A DNA stretch of 64,000 nt from NCBI RefSeq assembly GCF_001649575.2, contig NC_051433.1:14321501-14385500 (forward strand). Reading direction: 5' to 3'. Positions within the stretch are counted from its first letter, which is position 1. Each line of letters opens with the position of its first letter. The position numbers were made by a program, and so were the translations under genes. The DNA is from Kryptolebias marmoratus. Its lineage: Eukaryota > Chordata > Actinopteri > Cyprinodontiformes > Rivulidae. The notes beneath the pieces were generated by a model. It ran no database searches, was not told the origin of the DNA, and worked only from the letters and a program-made list of their open reading frames with translations. Below are positions 1 to 25,544 of the stretch, in pieces.

Positions 1-240
1 TAAATTCTGAGCAGATATCAAAGCTCCCAGCTCGCGCTTCAGACGAGGCTGCTGGCTCGGGCCAAAAAAAGTATACGAGACAGAAATCAAATCAAACACG
101 GGAGAGGAGGGATTAATAAGAGTCTGTGGAGTCCTCGGGCACAAAAGAAGCATTGTGTGTGCGTATCCAAGTGTCCGTTTGCCGTATGCTTTTCAGTGTG
201 TGTTTGTTCGTGCCAGAGGAGGAGGAGGAGGGGGGGCTCC
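1..240 (-). other. usp4: usp4 3' UTR, cut by the window edge
   Basis: This is sequence downstream of the usp4 TGA stop at 243-241. I see no AATAAA or ATTAAA on the minus strand between 240 and 1, so the transcript probably ends beyond the left edge. Open frames on both strands here are shadows of the last exon and UTR. Confidence 0.6.
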
Positions 241-10216
<9,976 letters not shown>

Positions 10217-10340
10217 CACGCAGCCAGTGTGCCGGTATAGTGAACGCGCTGAGGCTGACGCACAAGCACGAGCTTCTTGCGTTCTTCCTCTGCGGCAGGG
10301 GCGAGTCTAACATCTGACCTTTGGGGGGCCTCGACCCCTT

Positions 10341-12669
10341 TCACTCGCAAGCAGCCCCCCCTATGCAAAAGTATCAATAGTAAACAACTTTTATTGTGTA
10401 ATAATTTGATTTTCAACCTATTACTGTTAATAAAATACTGGTGGCTACTGTGAGCCTACTTACTACTAGTTTTTACTTTATATTTTCCCAAAAGATACAA
10501 TATGTTAACTTCAATTAGTAGCACAAATTATCAGTCTGTTGTATTCTATAATGAATGAGAAATCAATAATTTAAAGATAATTCAAGTTAATGAAACGCAA
10601 GTCATTTAGGCAAAATTATAGCAAAAAAAAGAAAAAAGGATGCACCAAATGTTTCAGTATCTCGACCATATGGTGGCAGATCATCATGACCAAGGATTTT
10701 AAGCAGGATCATGTGCAACTATAACACAAATTTAGCTGCACAATATCAAAAATTAATTGTCATTGCAATGCAAGCGCTATATCAACATCACAAAGGACTG
10801 CAAAAAGTCATATAGACCATTTTATTTGACATACCATGCCTTCATGTTCTGCGTGTGAATATGATTTTTGGTCAATCCGACAGAGTCTCACTGGCCTTGG
10901 TTTAGATGACAGTGATGACAGAAGAGAAAGTGAGGAGTGAGAAAAATCTGGCTTTATTGCAAGAGATATCATCATCAACGCATTATTGAAGAATAATATC
11001 GCACGCCACAAGTTTTTCTAATATAGCGCAGCCCATCTGAGCATGGAGCAAACAATCTAAGAGCAAAAGCAATTTTAAAAATGAGTCACATTTTCTGAGC
11101 TCTCTAGGAGGAATGTTGTGGCTTCACAAAACACAACTTTCCTGTGCAGATTCAACACATGACTGGCAGAGCCCTGCTTTGACCACTAACCCAGGCATGT
11201 TTGAAACCTTAAATGAAATAAAACTCTTCTTCAGCGACTGGTCTCTCAGTTCATTCAGACCATTAATAAAATAACAACAAAAACAAGACATGTTACATAA
11301 TCAAAAAACCTCCATTTTTGAGAGATACTGCTGCCATCCTATCATGTGAGTTAATATTTCCATGAATTGGCAAAATGTCTCCCTTTCATTGTTTTGTTTT
11401 CTAAACTGTGTTGAGAATAGATTATTTTACAAGCATTGCAGATTGTTGAACTACCAAAGATTAAAATAAACAGGTGGAAGCAACTTAAATATGTAGCTGC
11501 AGCAAGGAGCTTTTTTTTTCTTCTTCATTTTTTGTCTCCAAAATCAGTAATAATTTGTTATTCATACTTAAAAAAAGTGTCCAGAGTCAAATTGCTGGTC
11601 TTGATGGGAATATTAGTTAAAATAAAATGATTATGCTAAAACAAGTGAGGGATGAGGGATATATTTAAAAACATTTAAAGCTAAATTTAAGATATGAAGG
11701 CAACAATTAAACCTTTCAGCCTGGTAGTTATTTCCTTCATGAGGACGTATCTGTTAATGCAAGCTTCCATCAGTGCAGCTAATCACAAGATATGCTTTAT
11801 TTCACTATATATTATTATATTGTAGTGTCCTGTAAAGATTCTGATAAATTTACTTGTAATATTTAGAATATGAGGACATATTATCCACCGCCCCACATTG
11901 ATGGGAGTGGTAGTGAGAGAGAAAACCCTTCACTTCTGCTAAGACATAAAATGGCCTTATTTGCGCTTTAAAGATGTATAAAATGTGTTGTACACTTCAT
12001 TGAGTAAAACCAGATTTTAATGAAAACTGACTTTTGACTGTACAAAACACATGATAGTTAAGCTACGAAATAAACCGTTGTCTAAATAAATGAAAAACAA
12101 TTTTTCAGACACAAATGTAACTCCCACTGGTCCCAGGTCTGCTTAAACCTTTCAGGAACAGACACAGAATAAGTGATCTACGATTTAACATCTGAGTGAA
12201 TAAATAGCATTAGTGTAAATCTATAGACCGTTTTTGTGTCTCATATGAAAATGGAAAAAGTTAGTCTAGCTTTGTATGAAATAAAATGAAATAAAAAAAC
12301 ATTAGGTTCATGTCGTTCTAATCCCTAGTAGCATTCTGATTGCGTACAGTTGCAAGACAAAGAATCATCTCGATGAGCAAAAAGTCATTTCGGTTCCCCA
12401 AAATAATTATCATTATCGCAAAAACAATACAGGAAATCAACGGTGTTTTGTACACATGATACAGCAGAGGAGCCAGTGAATCTCAGTCGTTGTAAAATGT
12501 TTCATGAACAAGAGGAGAAAGCTAAATGCACGTGAGAAGACAATGACCAGAAACTTGTAAACTTTGCATAACAAGAAGAATCTTGTCCCATCTTTACGGT
12601 TTTCAGCGAAAACAAATTCCTTGCAGTAGACAGTGTTTAAATGGAAGTCTCCCAGAAGTGACTGAGCGA
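10341..12669. other. Spacer between usp4 promoter and emc3 stop
   Basis: AT-rich DNA. The part next to 12669 is emc3 3' UTR. No open frame here looks like a protein and I see no RNA gene. Several TTTATT/TTTAAT sites could be minus-strand polyadenylation signals for emc3. Confidence 0.6.
11796..11801 (-). terminator. emc3: Candidate polyadenylation signal of emc3
   Basis: TTTATT on the plus strand, AATAAA on the minus strand. It is the first canonical signal I find downstream of the emc3 stop and would give a 3' UTR of about 870 nt. An ATTAAA variant lies nearer, at about 12015-12020. Choice of site is a guess. Confidence 0.3.
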
Positions 12670-15290
<2,621 letters not shown>

Positions 15291-15630
15291 GCTAGCTGAA
15301 GAGATGAGAGCAAAAAAATTTCTACTTCTGCGGTTTACCGTCGATACCGCATCTCACTCGGCGGCACCGCAGCGCCACCTCACGGCCACAGAGGGGATCG
15401 CAGAAAATGACCATCAGGAGATGTGGAGTAATATAATAAGAATATAAGTAAACAAGTAAACAAATAAACAAATAAATAAGAAAACGTGACTGAGAAACCC
15501 TCTCAGAACGTTGTGTTATTCACTGGTATGCAACACCAAAGAACACCAATATTTCGTTTTCAATTAAATTGCACATATTTGTTAAATTTAGGCCTAAATA
15601 TTCATTTATAACCCATCTATCTATTTCATA

Positions 15631-15751
15631 CAGGGGTGGAAATTAAAAATTTTGTCCACCAGCCATAGTGGCTGGGGGACAAAATGTTTTACCAGCCACT
15701 CAAATATTTTACCAGCCACTATTTTTTGTTGTGACAAACAGTAATTTCATA

Positions 15752-15783
<32 letters not shown>

Positions 15784-17312
15784 GTGGGTGGAAGCAGTTG
15801 TGGTGCCTTACAAGNCCAGAACAGGAACAGCTTCCCTGTCGGCTGGTTCCAGTACAAAGTTTTAAGTCCTGCCCCCTCCATGTAAACGATTCGGACGTTG
15901 CTGTTGGTAAAATAAAAAAATGTACCTAAGATTTTGTTTATCACGCCCACATTGATACCAAACGTACTCAGTCCACATTGATAGTACGCAGACTCTGGTT
16001 CCAAAAATACAACATGATTTCCATAGAATGGTTCATGATAGCTTTAACTCTAATTATTGAGAGAAATTGGGGACAGTTGATTGGTTTATCAGTATAATAC
16101 AGCTATTCTTGGCACTGACAAGGCAGTGTTTTGGTGGAGCGCACAACAGCACCTCATACACAAATGTACAGAATATTGTAAGTGTCACACATCCTAACAC
16201 ATTTAATCACTGGAGTATGTGTGTGAGGTGTGTGACACACACACACAAACTCCCACACGTTTGTGTGTGTGTGTTAAGGTGTTGTGTGCTCTGCCCTCAG
16301 ACTGCATGCCCAGTGTACACTGTAATCACTGAACCAAATTCATTTATGTTCTATTTTTGAGTTTTGGTACAACTCTCCTTGAAAACATTGCTATTTACTC
16401 AGTGTGGCATAAACATGGAGGTAGCTGTTGCCAAACCATCAGCTGAACAAACCTAAAATCTCTGAGCTCTGAGGGTATTATGAACAAACACTGCTGATCG
16501 TTCTTTTTCTCTTCCGCTTGTTGGTAAATGTAATCCCAGGGCTTTTATCCCATGAAGTGTCAGGCACATACATTTTGCAGCTGGAAAAACAAGCATTTTA
16601 CTGGACATTTCTGTCTCCAAGCAACCAGTGATGAACTTGCGCGCAGTCTGTGCACCCTTCCTGCTCTGGGCTTTACACCCACAGTGCGCACAGTGTAGAT
16701 ATGTGAAGAGGGCTGTACAGTATTGACCTACAGTAGATATCTTTCTTTCCTGCTTTTCTGTTGTGGCACTTAGTAAAAAATAAATAAAAAATTTTAAAAA
16801 GCGTGAGGGAACTCCTCAAGATGAAAGAGCTGATTAATAGGCTGTGACAATATATGTGTCGTCTGGTCTGCGTATTTGTCTGAGATGCCTGTACCCTGAC
16901 AGTTCAGTACTAATACACATATTGTTACACCTCTAATGGGTATGTGCAGGGGTGGAAATTAAAAATTTTGTCCACCACCCATAGTGGCTGGTGAAATGTT
17001 CCGCCACATTGCTAATGCTACTCCTCAAATTGTTTCTTCTTCTTCTTCTTGATTTTCATTGGTGGTTGGTAAACAACTAAAGGAATCAATACCACCACCA
17101 ACTGGTAAAGAGTGTCTGCTAAACTTTTCTTTTTCTTGTATTTAGCAGCAACTCAATTACATTGCTGCCCCCTATATGTCAAGAGGACAAATAACACCTT
17201 TTCTATTCAAATTGCCAACCCGCCACAGTGGCGTGTGTGTTGATCAAATTCACCCGCCACTTCAAATATTTACCCGCATTTGGCGGGTGGCAGGCGCTAA
17301 TTTCCACCCCTG
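15631..17312. mobile_element. Composite non-autonomous hAT-type element
   Basis: The left end CAGGGGTGGAAATT (15631) and right end AATTTCCACCCCTG (17299-17312) are perfect inverted termini. The octamer ATTTCATA sits immediately outside both (15623-15630 and 17313-17320), the 8-bp target duplication expected of hAT elements. A second copy of the left end starts at 16947, so a 366-bp inner unit (16947-17312) shares the right terminus. Caveat: ATTTCATA also occurs at 15744-15751 and 17329-17336. The interior has a (GAT)n tract, one ambiguous base (N at 15815) and (CA)n near 16225. No transposase is visible. Confidence 0.65.
15752..15784. repeat. (TGA)n / (GAT)n microsatellite
   Basis: About 10 copies of a TGA trinucleotide followed by 'ggaggtggg'. 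It lies inside the composite hAT-type element and close to the unresolved base at 15815. Confidence 0.85.
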
Positions 17313-19784
17313 ATTTCATATAGTGCTCATTTCATATCTAGCTCCAGGTTTGGCAATCATTTTGAGGAATATTTCCCCTTAGTCAGGAATTTTTAAACAT
17401 CTTGGCACTGTATGCCAATCTGTCCACAATCAACGTCTGCCTTATTAAAGACAAACAAAGAGGACAAAACAGAGACTTTGTCCACCTTTCCTCTTCTTTG
17501 TTATGTTATTGCGCTGTGGTCATAATGTGTGTCCCACTTGCAGGTGCACACACTTATATTCATTTATGCCTCTTCATTTCACATGAGGCTTTTCAGCTGC
17601 CAGGCCTGCAGGCCTGCAGAGCATTCATAATGAATTCTGCCAAGAGTGTTAGAAATAGAGTCAAAACACACACACACGCACACAAACATACACACACAGA
17701 TAGCTTTCTGTGAATACCACACAGCGCAGATATGTGATATTTTAAATGTACAGTTATGATCCGCACTGGCTTTTTGCTAGAGTCCAAGCATTTTAATTAA
17801 TAAATATGCACAGCTGGTGGCCACTAAATGCTCTTCATAAGCAAAATATATTGTATAAGAAATTATATGAAGATGTCAGTGCCCCACTTCCTGAGGGGAC
17901 AATCACAAATGAGCTCTTGAACCATTATATCAGAACTGTTTTATTTGTTTTAGGAGAGAACTTATCAAATATAGCCCCAGCAGTCTCAAGGTCAAACTCA
18001 ATGGAGATAGATTATTCAAGGATAATAAAATAGGTCAGTCAGTCAGAAACAAAGGGTAAAAACGACCCAACTTGTCATCATCAGACTGCTGCCAAAGAGG
18101 TATTTAGAGCGTTAATGTGGCATTTTGAGCTGAAAACTGCCATTGATCTTTAATTAATCACTTTAATGTACTTTATAATAAGTTGTTTCTCCTTTCCCTC
18201 CTTCACCAAAGTGATGAGTCCTCAGGTTCCTGCTTCCATCCACAGACTGGCCTCTGATCCCAGCAACCAGGTTTGTGCAGTCTGGTTTTAGTAAATGCAT
18301 TGTACATAAATGCTCAAACTGTGTTTAGTTCTGCTATTCTAAAGAGTCTTATTTTATTTTATTTTGCTGGTCACCAATGATGAGATTTGTTGTCCCTTTG
18401 CCTTCATTTGTCCTTTTCTCAGTTGCTATTCGAAAGAAATCCAGCCACCGCTTCGTTATTCTACAGATTAATGTGGCTGCAGCTTAGAAGTGACCCAGAA
18501 GAGGGCGACACCAAGCACTCAGCAGGTGAGGAAGAAAAACAACGGCCTGGAAGAAGTTGGTTTACCTGCCGTGTCGTCATTGTCAGCTTCCCACTGAAGA
18601 GGCTGCTCTGCGTCACGCGCAGCTCTCTGACCTCCACAAGGTGAGGATATGAAGCAGCAGGCGAGAAATGTGCAAGCAGCTATAAATATCCTCCTCACTG
18701 CCATCTGCTCAACACCTAAAGCCTCATTACACCTTGAGCACATTATACATGTTGGTGTGAGTTTATACAATTGTTTGCATTTTCCATGATTTAGCTGTTA
18801 ATATATCTTTTCATTGTTTCAGACTACATGAACCTTTAACAGAGCTGTTTTGTGATTCTGACCCTGATGATATTGTCATTTACCTTCAGTGGAAACTATA
18901 AATAGCAAGCACAACAAGGTCTAATGAGGGAAAACACTGGAAGCAAGATGTTTCAAGCAAAGGGGGCAAAGGTCTGGGGTGCTGGCAGCAGGGCATCATA
19001 ACTCCCTCACACATCAGTAGCACCACTTTTACAAGTTGTCCAAAGGATTATGTCATTCCTCGCCAGCTATAATGACAGATAAAACCCACCTTTCGGTGTT
19101 TGTGTGCGTTAACTGGCAAAGCAATTAGCTGTGTTACCTAATGGGCACCTGCATCCGTCTGTCTCCTCTAATAACCATCTTCCCTGCTCCCCACAGGCTT
19201 CATTAGGACACCTTAAAGGAAACTCATGTGAACTCTCCCCATCTGACGCCTACAGGACGAGGATGCTGCTCATAAGGTCGTGTTTGTACGAGCTTTGCTG
19301 ACACAGAGGGAACAGAAGCAAGAACTCGAATGTTGAATATCAAACGGTGAAATACTCATATTACTTGTGAACACAGGATAAAACAACTTGCACCAAACTG
19401 TGACTCTTAAACCAATACAGAACACTGACTTGTATGTTTTACACTCCTATCATTTATAGATCACTGCGGCACCGAAAACTCCAAGACATCCTGTCGTTCT
19501 TTTCAAATGAATCATTTTCCTCGTGTTGTTTCTTTCTCCAGCTCTGTAATGAAACAGCTCTACCTGATGGTTGCATTTTGATCCCAGTTCAAACACTGAT
19601 GCCTGATTATGCTCAGCATCAGCTGTGACCGGATTATCTGATTGGGTTTATAGCTCTGGCTTTATATAGAGTTCTTTGTACTCTTTTCCTTCCTGTTTTC
19701 TTTTTTTGGGGGGAACAACATGTTTTATTGGTTAATAAAATAATTCTGGACTGAATATCTCTGAACCCGTAGAGAAGCCGTTGT

Positions 19785-19811
19785 AACTTTGGGTCAATTT
19801 GACCCAAAGTT
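19785..19811. repeat. Perfect 12-bp inverted repeat with 3-nt loop
   Basis: AACTTTGGGTCA, then att, then TGACCCAAAGTT: a perfect hairpin. There is no T-run after it and no nearby gene end, so it is not a terminator. It may be a remnant of a small transposon end or a chance palindrome. Confidence 0.6.
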
Positions 19812-22484
19812 TTCTGGAGGGTTTTAATTGCTGGATGTATGAGTCTATTATTTTATTTGCACAACCTTCTTCCTTCCTTCCTTTCTTCTTCCTGGGATCT
19901 TGATGTTTAGTGTGTAAAGCCTATGTTTTGAAGGTGAAGACAGAGCACAAAGACGGAGGTTAGGAGCTCCTATTGTTGCTCTTTTGAAAAGAAAGCGGTC
20001 GCTACTATAATTGTACAAAAAAAAACCTTTCTGCTTTTCAGTAGGACACATCCTCCAGGTATCTCCTTTAACTACTTGTTTTTTGTGACCCACAAACCAG
20101 CAGATGGCTGTCGATGGCTGTGTTGAACAGCTTTTTCATGTTGTTTTTTTTCTTTTCATAACTAAATTTGAAGAATCCTTTTAAGATTATTATTTCAAGG
20201 CTTTTAGGTTTCTGAAGTCTTCCTCTTCGAGCCTTCGTATGATTCTTAATGAGTCGACCGTCCATCAGGCCTGACAGATTGAGTCTTCTGTTTTGCTGTG
20301 GTCGTGTTACAGCTGTTTACATCAGCAGCCCCCCCTCCCTCCCTGTCACAGGGATAAGACCGTTATCCTGAACAAACCTCAGGGCTCATGGCCGGGATTA
20401 AAAGACCTGCTGTTGAGTCATAAATCAACAATAAATATGTTGGGGGAAAAACAAAACAATAAATTAATTTCCTTTACTTGGGATTTGCTAAAATTTGCAG
20501 TCAGGACTGAATGTGTCATGCAACGCAGCACAGAGATGTAAGATGCTGACTGATGCGAGTGCATTGTGTGTGTGTGTGTGGTGAATGACAGTGCAGTGTT
20601 TGGTTGTAACAGAATGACAGCTCTGATCTTCCCACTGATTAATTCTGCGGCACAGGGTGAGTTGTGCACGCCGCCTCACAAGGACACTTGTGAATGTCGA
20701 CTCAGTTTTCAGCTCTGGCTCAGATTACCAGAATCTGTCAGCTGACTGAGCTGTTTTGCATAACACTGTCTGTTCACACCTTCCCGCTCAAAAAGCTGTG
20801 AACGGATGAGGCTGACATATCTTATGTCCCAAAATACACGAAGAGTTTAAACAGGAGTATTTCAGGTAACGTTAGGTTAAGTCTTGGATTTCTAAATCTC
20901 ATAATGTCCTTTTCTGGAATTACTTCTACAGTATGTTTTAGGTTGAACAGATGTTCCATTCTTGCTTTTGGTGTTGATTAGCCTTAGCGCAGGTTGGATG
21001 ACCCCCCCAAAAAAAGGCCTTTGCCTCAAAGTGAAACCTTGTTTTTCTTCTTTTACATTTCACCTCATGCACTGCAGAACAACAAATCTGTCCTCACGTT
21101 CCGCAATAAAGTTTATATACAGAAAGTTTCCAAAAGCGGAACGGCCCCTCGGAAGGTGAGTGTTTGCCTGAAGCAGAGACATTCAAGTGTCTTGGAGTCT
21201 CATTCATAAGCTGTAACAGGACGAGGGACGGCTCGACACCTTGTCTGCCGTGATGAGGGCAGATTTCGCTGTCTTTAAAAGCATGTGCATTTATGTAGGT
21301 GAACTTCTTCAAACCAACAATGTTGTGGACATATTGCAGAATCAACTGCAGAGTCAGCTAACATTCAAATGAAGCAACAACATTTTGTTGGCAACTTGTT
21401 GAAAATGTCAGTTTTGCTTTATTTTCTCACTGAGCTCAGAGTCGTTTCAGAATATTTAACTCCTCTTTGCAATCACAGCAGTTTGTGGAACTTTATTCAT
21501 ATATGCCCCCAAATCATTATGTTCTTGAATGCGTTAAAAGCTGCAGAAATACCAGCTCAAAAGTTGCACAAGCCGAATATTACACATTCTTTACAATATA
21601 GAAATAGAAAAATGAACAATTCGTCACTGCACCTTAGAGAAACCAGAGCTGAGACTTTGAGTTCTACGTTTTCTGTTTCATCGTCGCGTATGCACTCACT
21701 GACCCAAAGGACATACAGTACAATGTCTTGTTTGTCTACATCCAAAATGTTTGTGTTCACCCCCCTCTGCGATCAAAAAGGAAATACATCTAAGCCCATA
21801 CTCAGAACAAACACATCTCAAACAGAGGAATGCACACTGTTAATACACTTGTCTCATGCAGGCAACTTGTAGAAAGGTTCAGGCCAGCTGTCCAAACACA
21901 GACTCAAACTCAAATCAATATCTGAGGAACTTCACATCTGCACATTTGTTTCGCAGGACTTTAGATTTATTATTGACTTTCAGTCTTCATAAAATAAAGT
22001 ATTTCTGCTTTATTTTTTTCTCTGCTACCCTTTGAATGTTCTGAATATTTCTTTATTACGGCCTGGGGACAGATTTTTTAAAGCGTCTGTCTGGGTTTTT
22101 GTCTGAGGGTCAGTTTAGGATCACCTTTACTGTAAGTGATCCAGTGATGTTTGAACTTGTCACAACCTGATGCAACTTTGTGTTTTTGATTTTCAAGCCT
22201 GACACATAACTGTCACGTCATTATTTTCAACACAAATGAACAATTATTAAAAAAAAAAAACATAAGGGTAAAGTGAAAAATTCACAATAAAATCAGAAGG
22301 TCAGTCATCTCAAGTGTTTTCTTTGCTGTTCCTGGTTTCCTTTCAGGCAGAGAAATTAAAATGCTTTCGTGTGCAGCATAAAAATTCTTCAGGTGTCACT
22401 GCTTCATTGATTTATTTATTGTTCTGCGTGTCCTTGTTTTCAGAATTTTGTATTTTGTGACTTTGTGTTACATTTTGCTACAGC

Positions 22485-22887
22485 TATAGTTCAGATCTTT
22501 TGAAGAGGGGTTTGGTGGAAACATTGTTAAAAATAACGATCTTACCTGTTGTTGACAGCTTTTTGACCTGTCTCAGTCTGGAGAAATGAAGTTTAATTCT
22601 GTACAAATTGATGAGCTAAAGGCTAGTTTGAGAATAAAATAAATAGCTTAAAACAACTCCAGTCTTAAAAATGTCACAGTGGTTCATGTAAATGTAAATT
22701 GTATAAACGTTACATCATCATCATCAGTTTCACATTATATGACTATTCTGGCAGAAATGTTGCGATTTTCAGCTGGACGTGCTCCAGGCTGCACGAGAAG
22801 TGCTACAGCCAGCTGCTGCTGCTGTTTTAACTTGCAAATAATCTTCAGCTTCCATATAAATAATCTTGTAATGCAAAAAGAATGGTG
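22485..22887 (-). mobile_element. TTAA-family MITE copy (reverse, truncated)
   Basis: It shares ordered blocks with the complete copies at 26924-27525 and 63181-63787, in opposite orientation: 'gttcagatcttttgaa', 'cttacctgttgttgacagc', 'tcagtctggagaaatgaag' and 'cagccagctgctgctgct'. Its far end is interrupted by the hAT-type element at 22896-23201. Confidence 0.65.
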
Positions 22888-22895
22888 ATCTAAAG

Positions 22896-23201
22896 CAGCG
22901 GTTCCCAAGCTTTTCTGAGTAACAGTGGCTGAGGCTTGTGACCCCAGACGTGATGGGTTTAAGGAGCCAAACTTTGCTCATAACCTTATTAAACCAGGGC
23001 ATAATGACGGTATAAACAACCTTAACAGCTATGATACTATTCTTGTTACTTTATTAGTCTTTCATATTGTTTTAGAATATTGTGGCAAAAATATGGTATT
23101 ACCAATCTTTTTACATTTAATTTGGTTGGACTATTTGAGGATCCTCACTTAATGTTTCATGTCCCAAAAGGGGGTCCCATCCCCAGCTTTGGGAAATGGT
23201 A
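22896..23201. mobile_element. 306-bp hAT-type MITE with 8-bp target duplication
   Basis: It begins CAGCGGTTCCCAAGCTTTT and ends with the approximate inverse AGCTTTGGGAAATGGTA. It is flanked on both sides by the same octamer ATCTAAAG (22888-22895 and 23202-23209), as expected of hAT insertion. It lies within or at the edge of an older TTAA-family copy. It has no coding capacity. Confidence 0.7.
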
Positions 23202-23205
23202 ATCT

Positions 23206-23210
<5 letters not shown>

Positions 23211-23278
<68 letters not shown>
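23211..23278. repeat. (TA)n microsatellite, 68 bp
   Basis: An uninterrupted TA dinucleotide run of 34 units, directly after the right target duplication of the hAT-type element. The minus-strand frame of repeated Tyr-Ile crossing it is an artefact. Confidence 0.98.
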
Positions 23279-23283
<5 letters not shown>

Positions 23284-24509
23284 AGAAATTAGTTTATACT
23301 GAAAAGATGACCTAATATCTACATAAGTCAATAACAATAAACGGGGAATTCTCGGATACATTTTTTTTCTCTTTTAAATTAAACAAAATAATTTGCTGCC
23401 TTTCTAAAATAAACTAACCAAAAATAAACTAAACAGAATCTAAACCATAGATAAATATATATTGGAAAACGTAAAACAAAGGGAACAAAGCAGATTCTTA
23501 TGGGGGTTGGGGGGGTGATGCACCTTTTCACACACTGACCTTCTTCTCAGTTTGGGACTCGATGTTTCAGAACCTCCCTGGAACAGCCAGACTGCTCCTT
23601 CAGGGAATTCCTCCCGCAGAGACATTTTTCTATGTTGCAAAGCTGTGTGGGTGCGCGCGCGCGTGTGTGTGTGCTACAATGCACGCTCTTTGATGACAAA
23701 AAAAGAGGAGGCAGGTGGTTGAAGTATGTGTTTGTATGTGTAGGAGAGGGGACACTTTGTGAGCTCGCTCTGTGAAAACTTTCTGAACGGATTGAAGTCG
23801 GGACAGAATAACAAACAGCCGTCCTCTTGGATGACAGATGTCTCCGCTTGATAAATGCTACTGTACCTCTTTGATCGTTCCGACCACATCAGTGTTACAC
23901 AAACTGGAAATTTGTTGCTTTTCTTTTTATGCAACCACGTTGAAAACAGTTCAGTTCACCTCGGCAACACCTCGGTTGTCAAATAACTCATTTTCAACAG
24001 GGATTAAGGCCGAAAACTCCCGTCAATTTTTACCAAAAGATTTGTGAATTGTGTTCAAAATCACAAACCTTTGTGCACATTTTTTAATCACAATGAGAAG
24101 AAATAAAACTTCCATGACTAAGTACTAATAAATGATTCACATCTCAAACTGCTGACATAACTAATGGTACTGTCATTCAAAAAAATTAAATTACATGTAA
24201 ATTTTAAGATAAATTTATGAACTGAAACATTCTCAAAACCCTATTTTACCAGTTTGATGTGTCATAGGTATCTTTTAGGAGTAAATGACTCTCCAAGCAC
24301 ATCATATTTATTATTATTGTAAGTTAAAATAATAAAAGACAGAAGTCTCTGCTTCCCTTTAATAATAGTTTGTTATAAAATGTAATGAAAAGCTGCTATT
24401 GCTCGCAACTAAACATTTGTCAAGTAGCTTCAGCTGATTAATGTATGTAGTATGGATAATACTTTTGCACATTTCTACATTTCCTAATTAATTTAATCTA
24501 AATTTAGCC

Positions 24510-24830
24510 CTGAAAGCCTGATCCACGAAGCAGCCGTGGCTCTTCTCGAACACCCACAAAGTGAGTCATGCCTGCAGCCCCTATAGCGCTGAGCCATGTG
24601 TCGTCAGCGGTAACCAATATTTACCCTGCAGATCTCAGGTAATTACATAAGCACATCATTTCAGCAGCTTTGCCGTTCATTGCTCATTCATGAGTGGACC
24701 CCATCGCGGCGATAATCAGACTCTGACGGCCATCCATTCCCAGCACGATGAATGCACAAGCTGATTGACCCTAATTAACTTTGAGGGCCTCATCGCTCAG
24801 TAAACACAGCTGAATTGTTTTCTCGTTGTC
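24510..24830. promoter_or_regulatory. Candidate conserved non-coding element
   Basis: A non-repetitive block of higher complexity and GC content than its flanks, with homeodomain-type cores ('ctaattaac' near 24772), a 'ctgattgacc' PBX-like site and no open frame of note. Its texture resembles vertebrate conserved non-coding enhancers. I have no alignment, so this is an inference from composition. Confidence 0.3.
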
Positions 24831-25544
24831 TGTGGCGGGACCTTCTCCTCCTGGTTCTTCTAATGAGGCCTGAGAAGGACGGGCAGGAGAAGTGGGACAA
24901 GATTGTGAGAAAAGGCTGCAAAATCTAAAGCCTTAAACATGGTATTTTTTTTGTTCTCTTCGAGGGCGTACAACTGAGTTTGAAAACTTTAAATCTACTT
25001 ATGGAGTTTACTTCAGTTCAGCTCTTGTATTGTAACGAGCTTGCCTGATCTCTCTGAACTCACATATGCCTATTGTGTTCAGGAATCCAGTAAAAGCTGT
25101 TCAGAGGACTGAAACTACTGTGGATGTAGTTCACTTGGTGGAATAGTAGGTGGACCAAACTGCACTTTGTTCATGACTGACTACAGGTTCTCTTTTCATG
25201 CTTTTCGGCCAAGAACAAGTTTGTCTTGTGACAAACTTAAATTAAAATGAGCTGATTAAAACCACTAACAATAAAAACAGTAGAGTTATTTCATTTCTGA
25301 CCTTGGTTTACATTGTAAAAAAATAAGAGTCAACCATTTATGTCATATTTGTTGTTGTTTAATTAATCTGACCCACAAAGATAAATCTAGAAAAAGAGCT
25401 GCTGACCCAGTTTGTGTGATACGAACCAGTGAACCTTCCAGCGAAGCAATTATACTAATTGTTAGAAAGGTAAATACAGGAAGCAAAACAATTAAGGACA
25501 TGGAAGATTTAAAATCAAAGTTATTAAACATGAACAATTAATAT

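Noticed and set aside
17806..18033. 75-codon frame with a protein-like residue mix
   Set aside because: No recognised family and no clear splice context. I could not support a gene call.
23149..23361. Frame with repeated Tyr-Ile residues
   Set aside because: It is translation of the (TA)n microsatellite.
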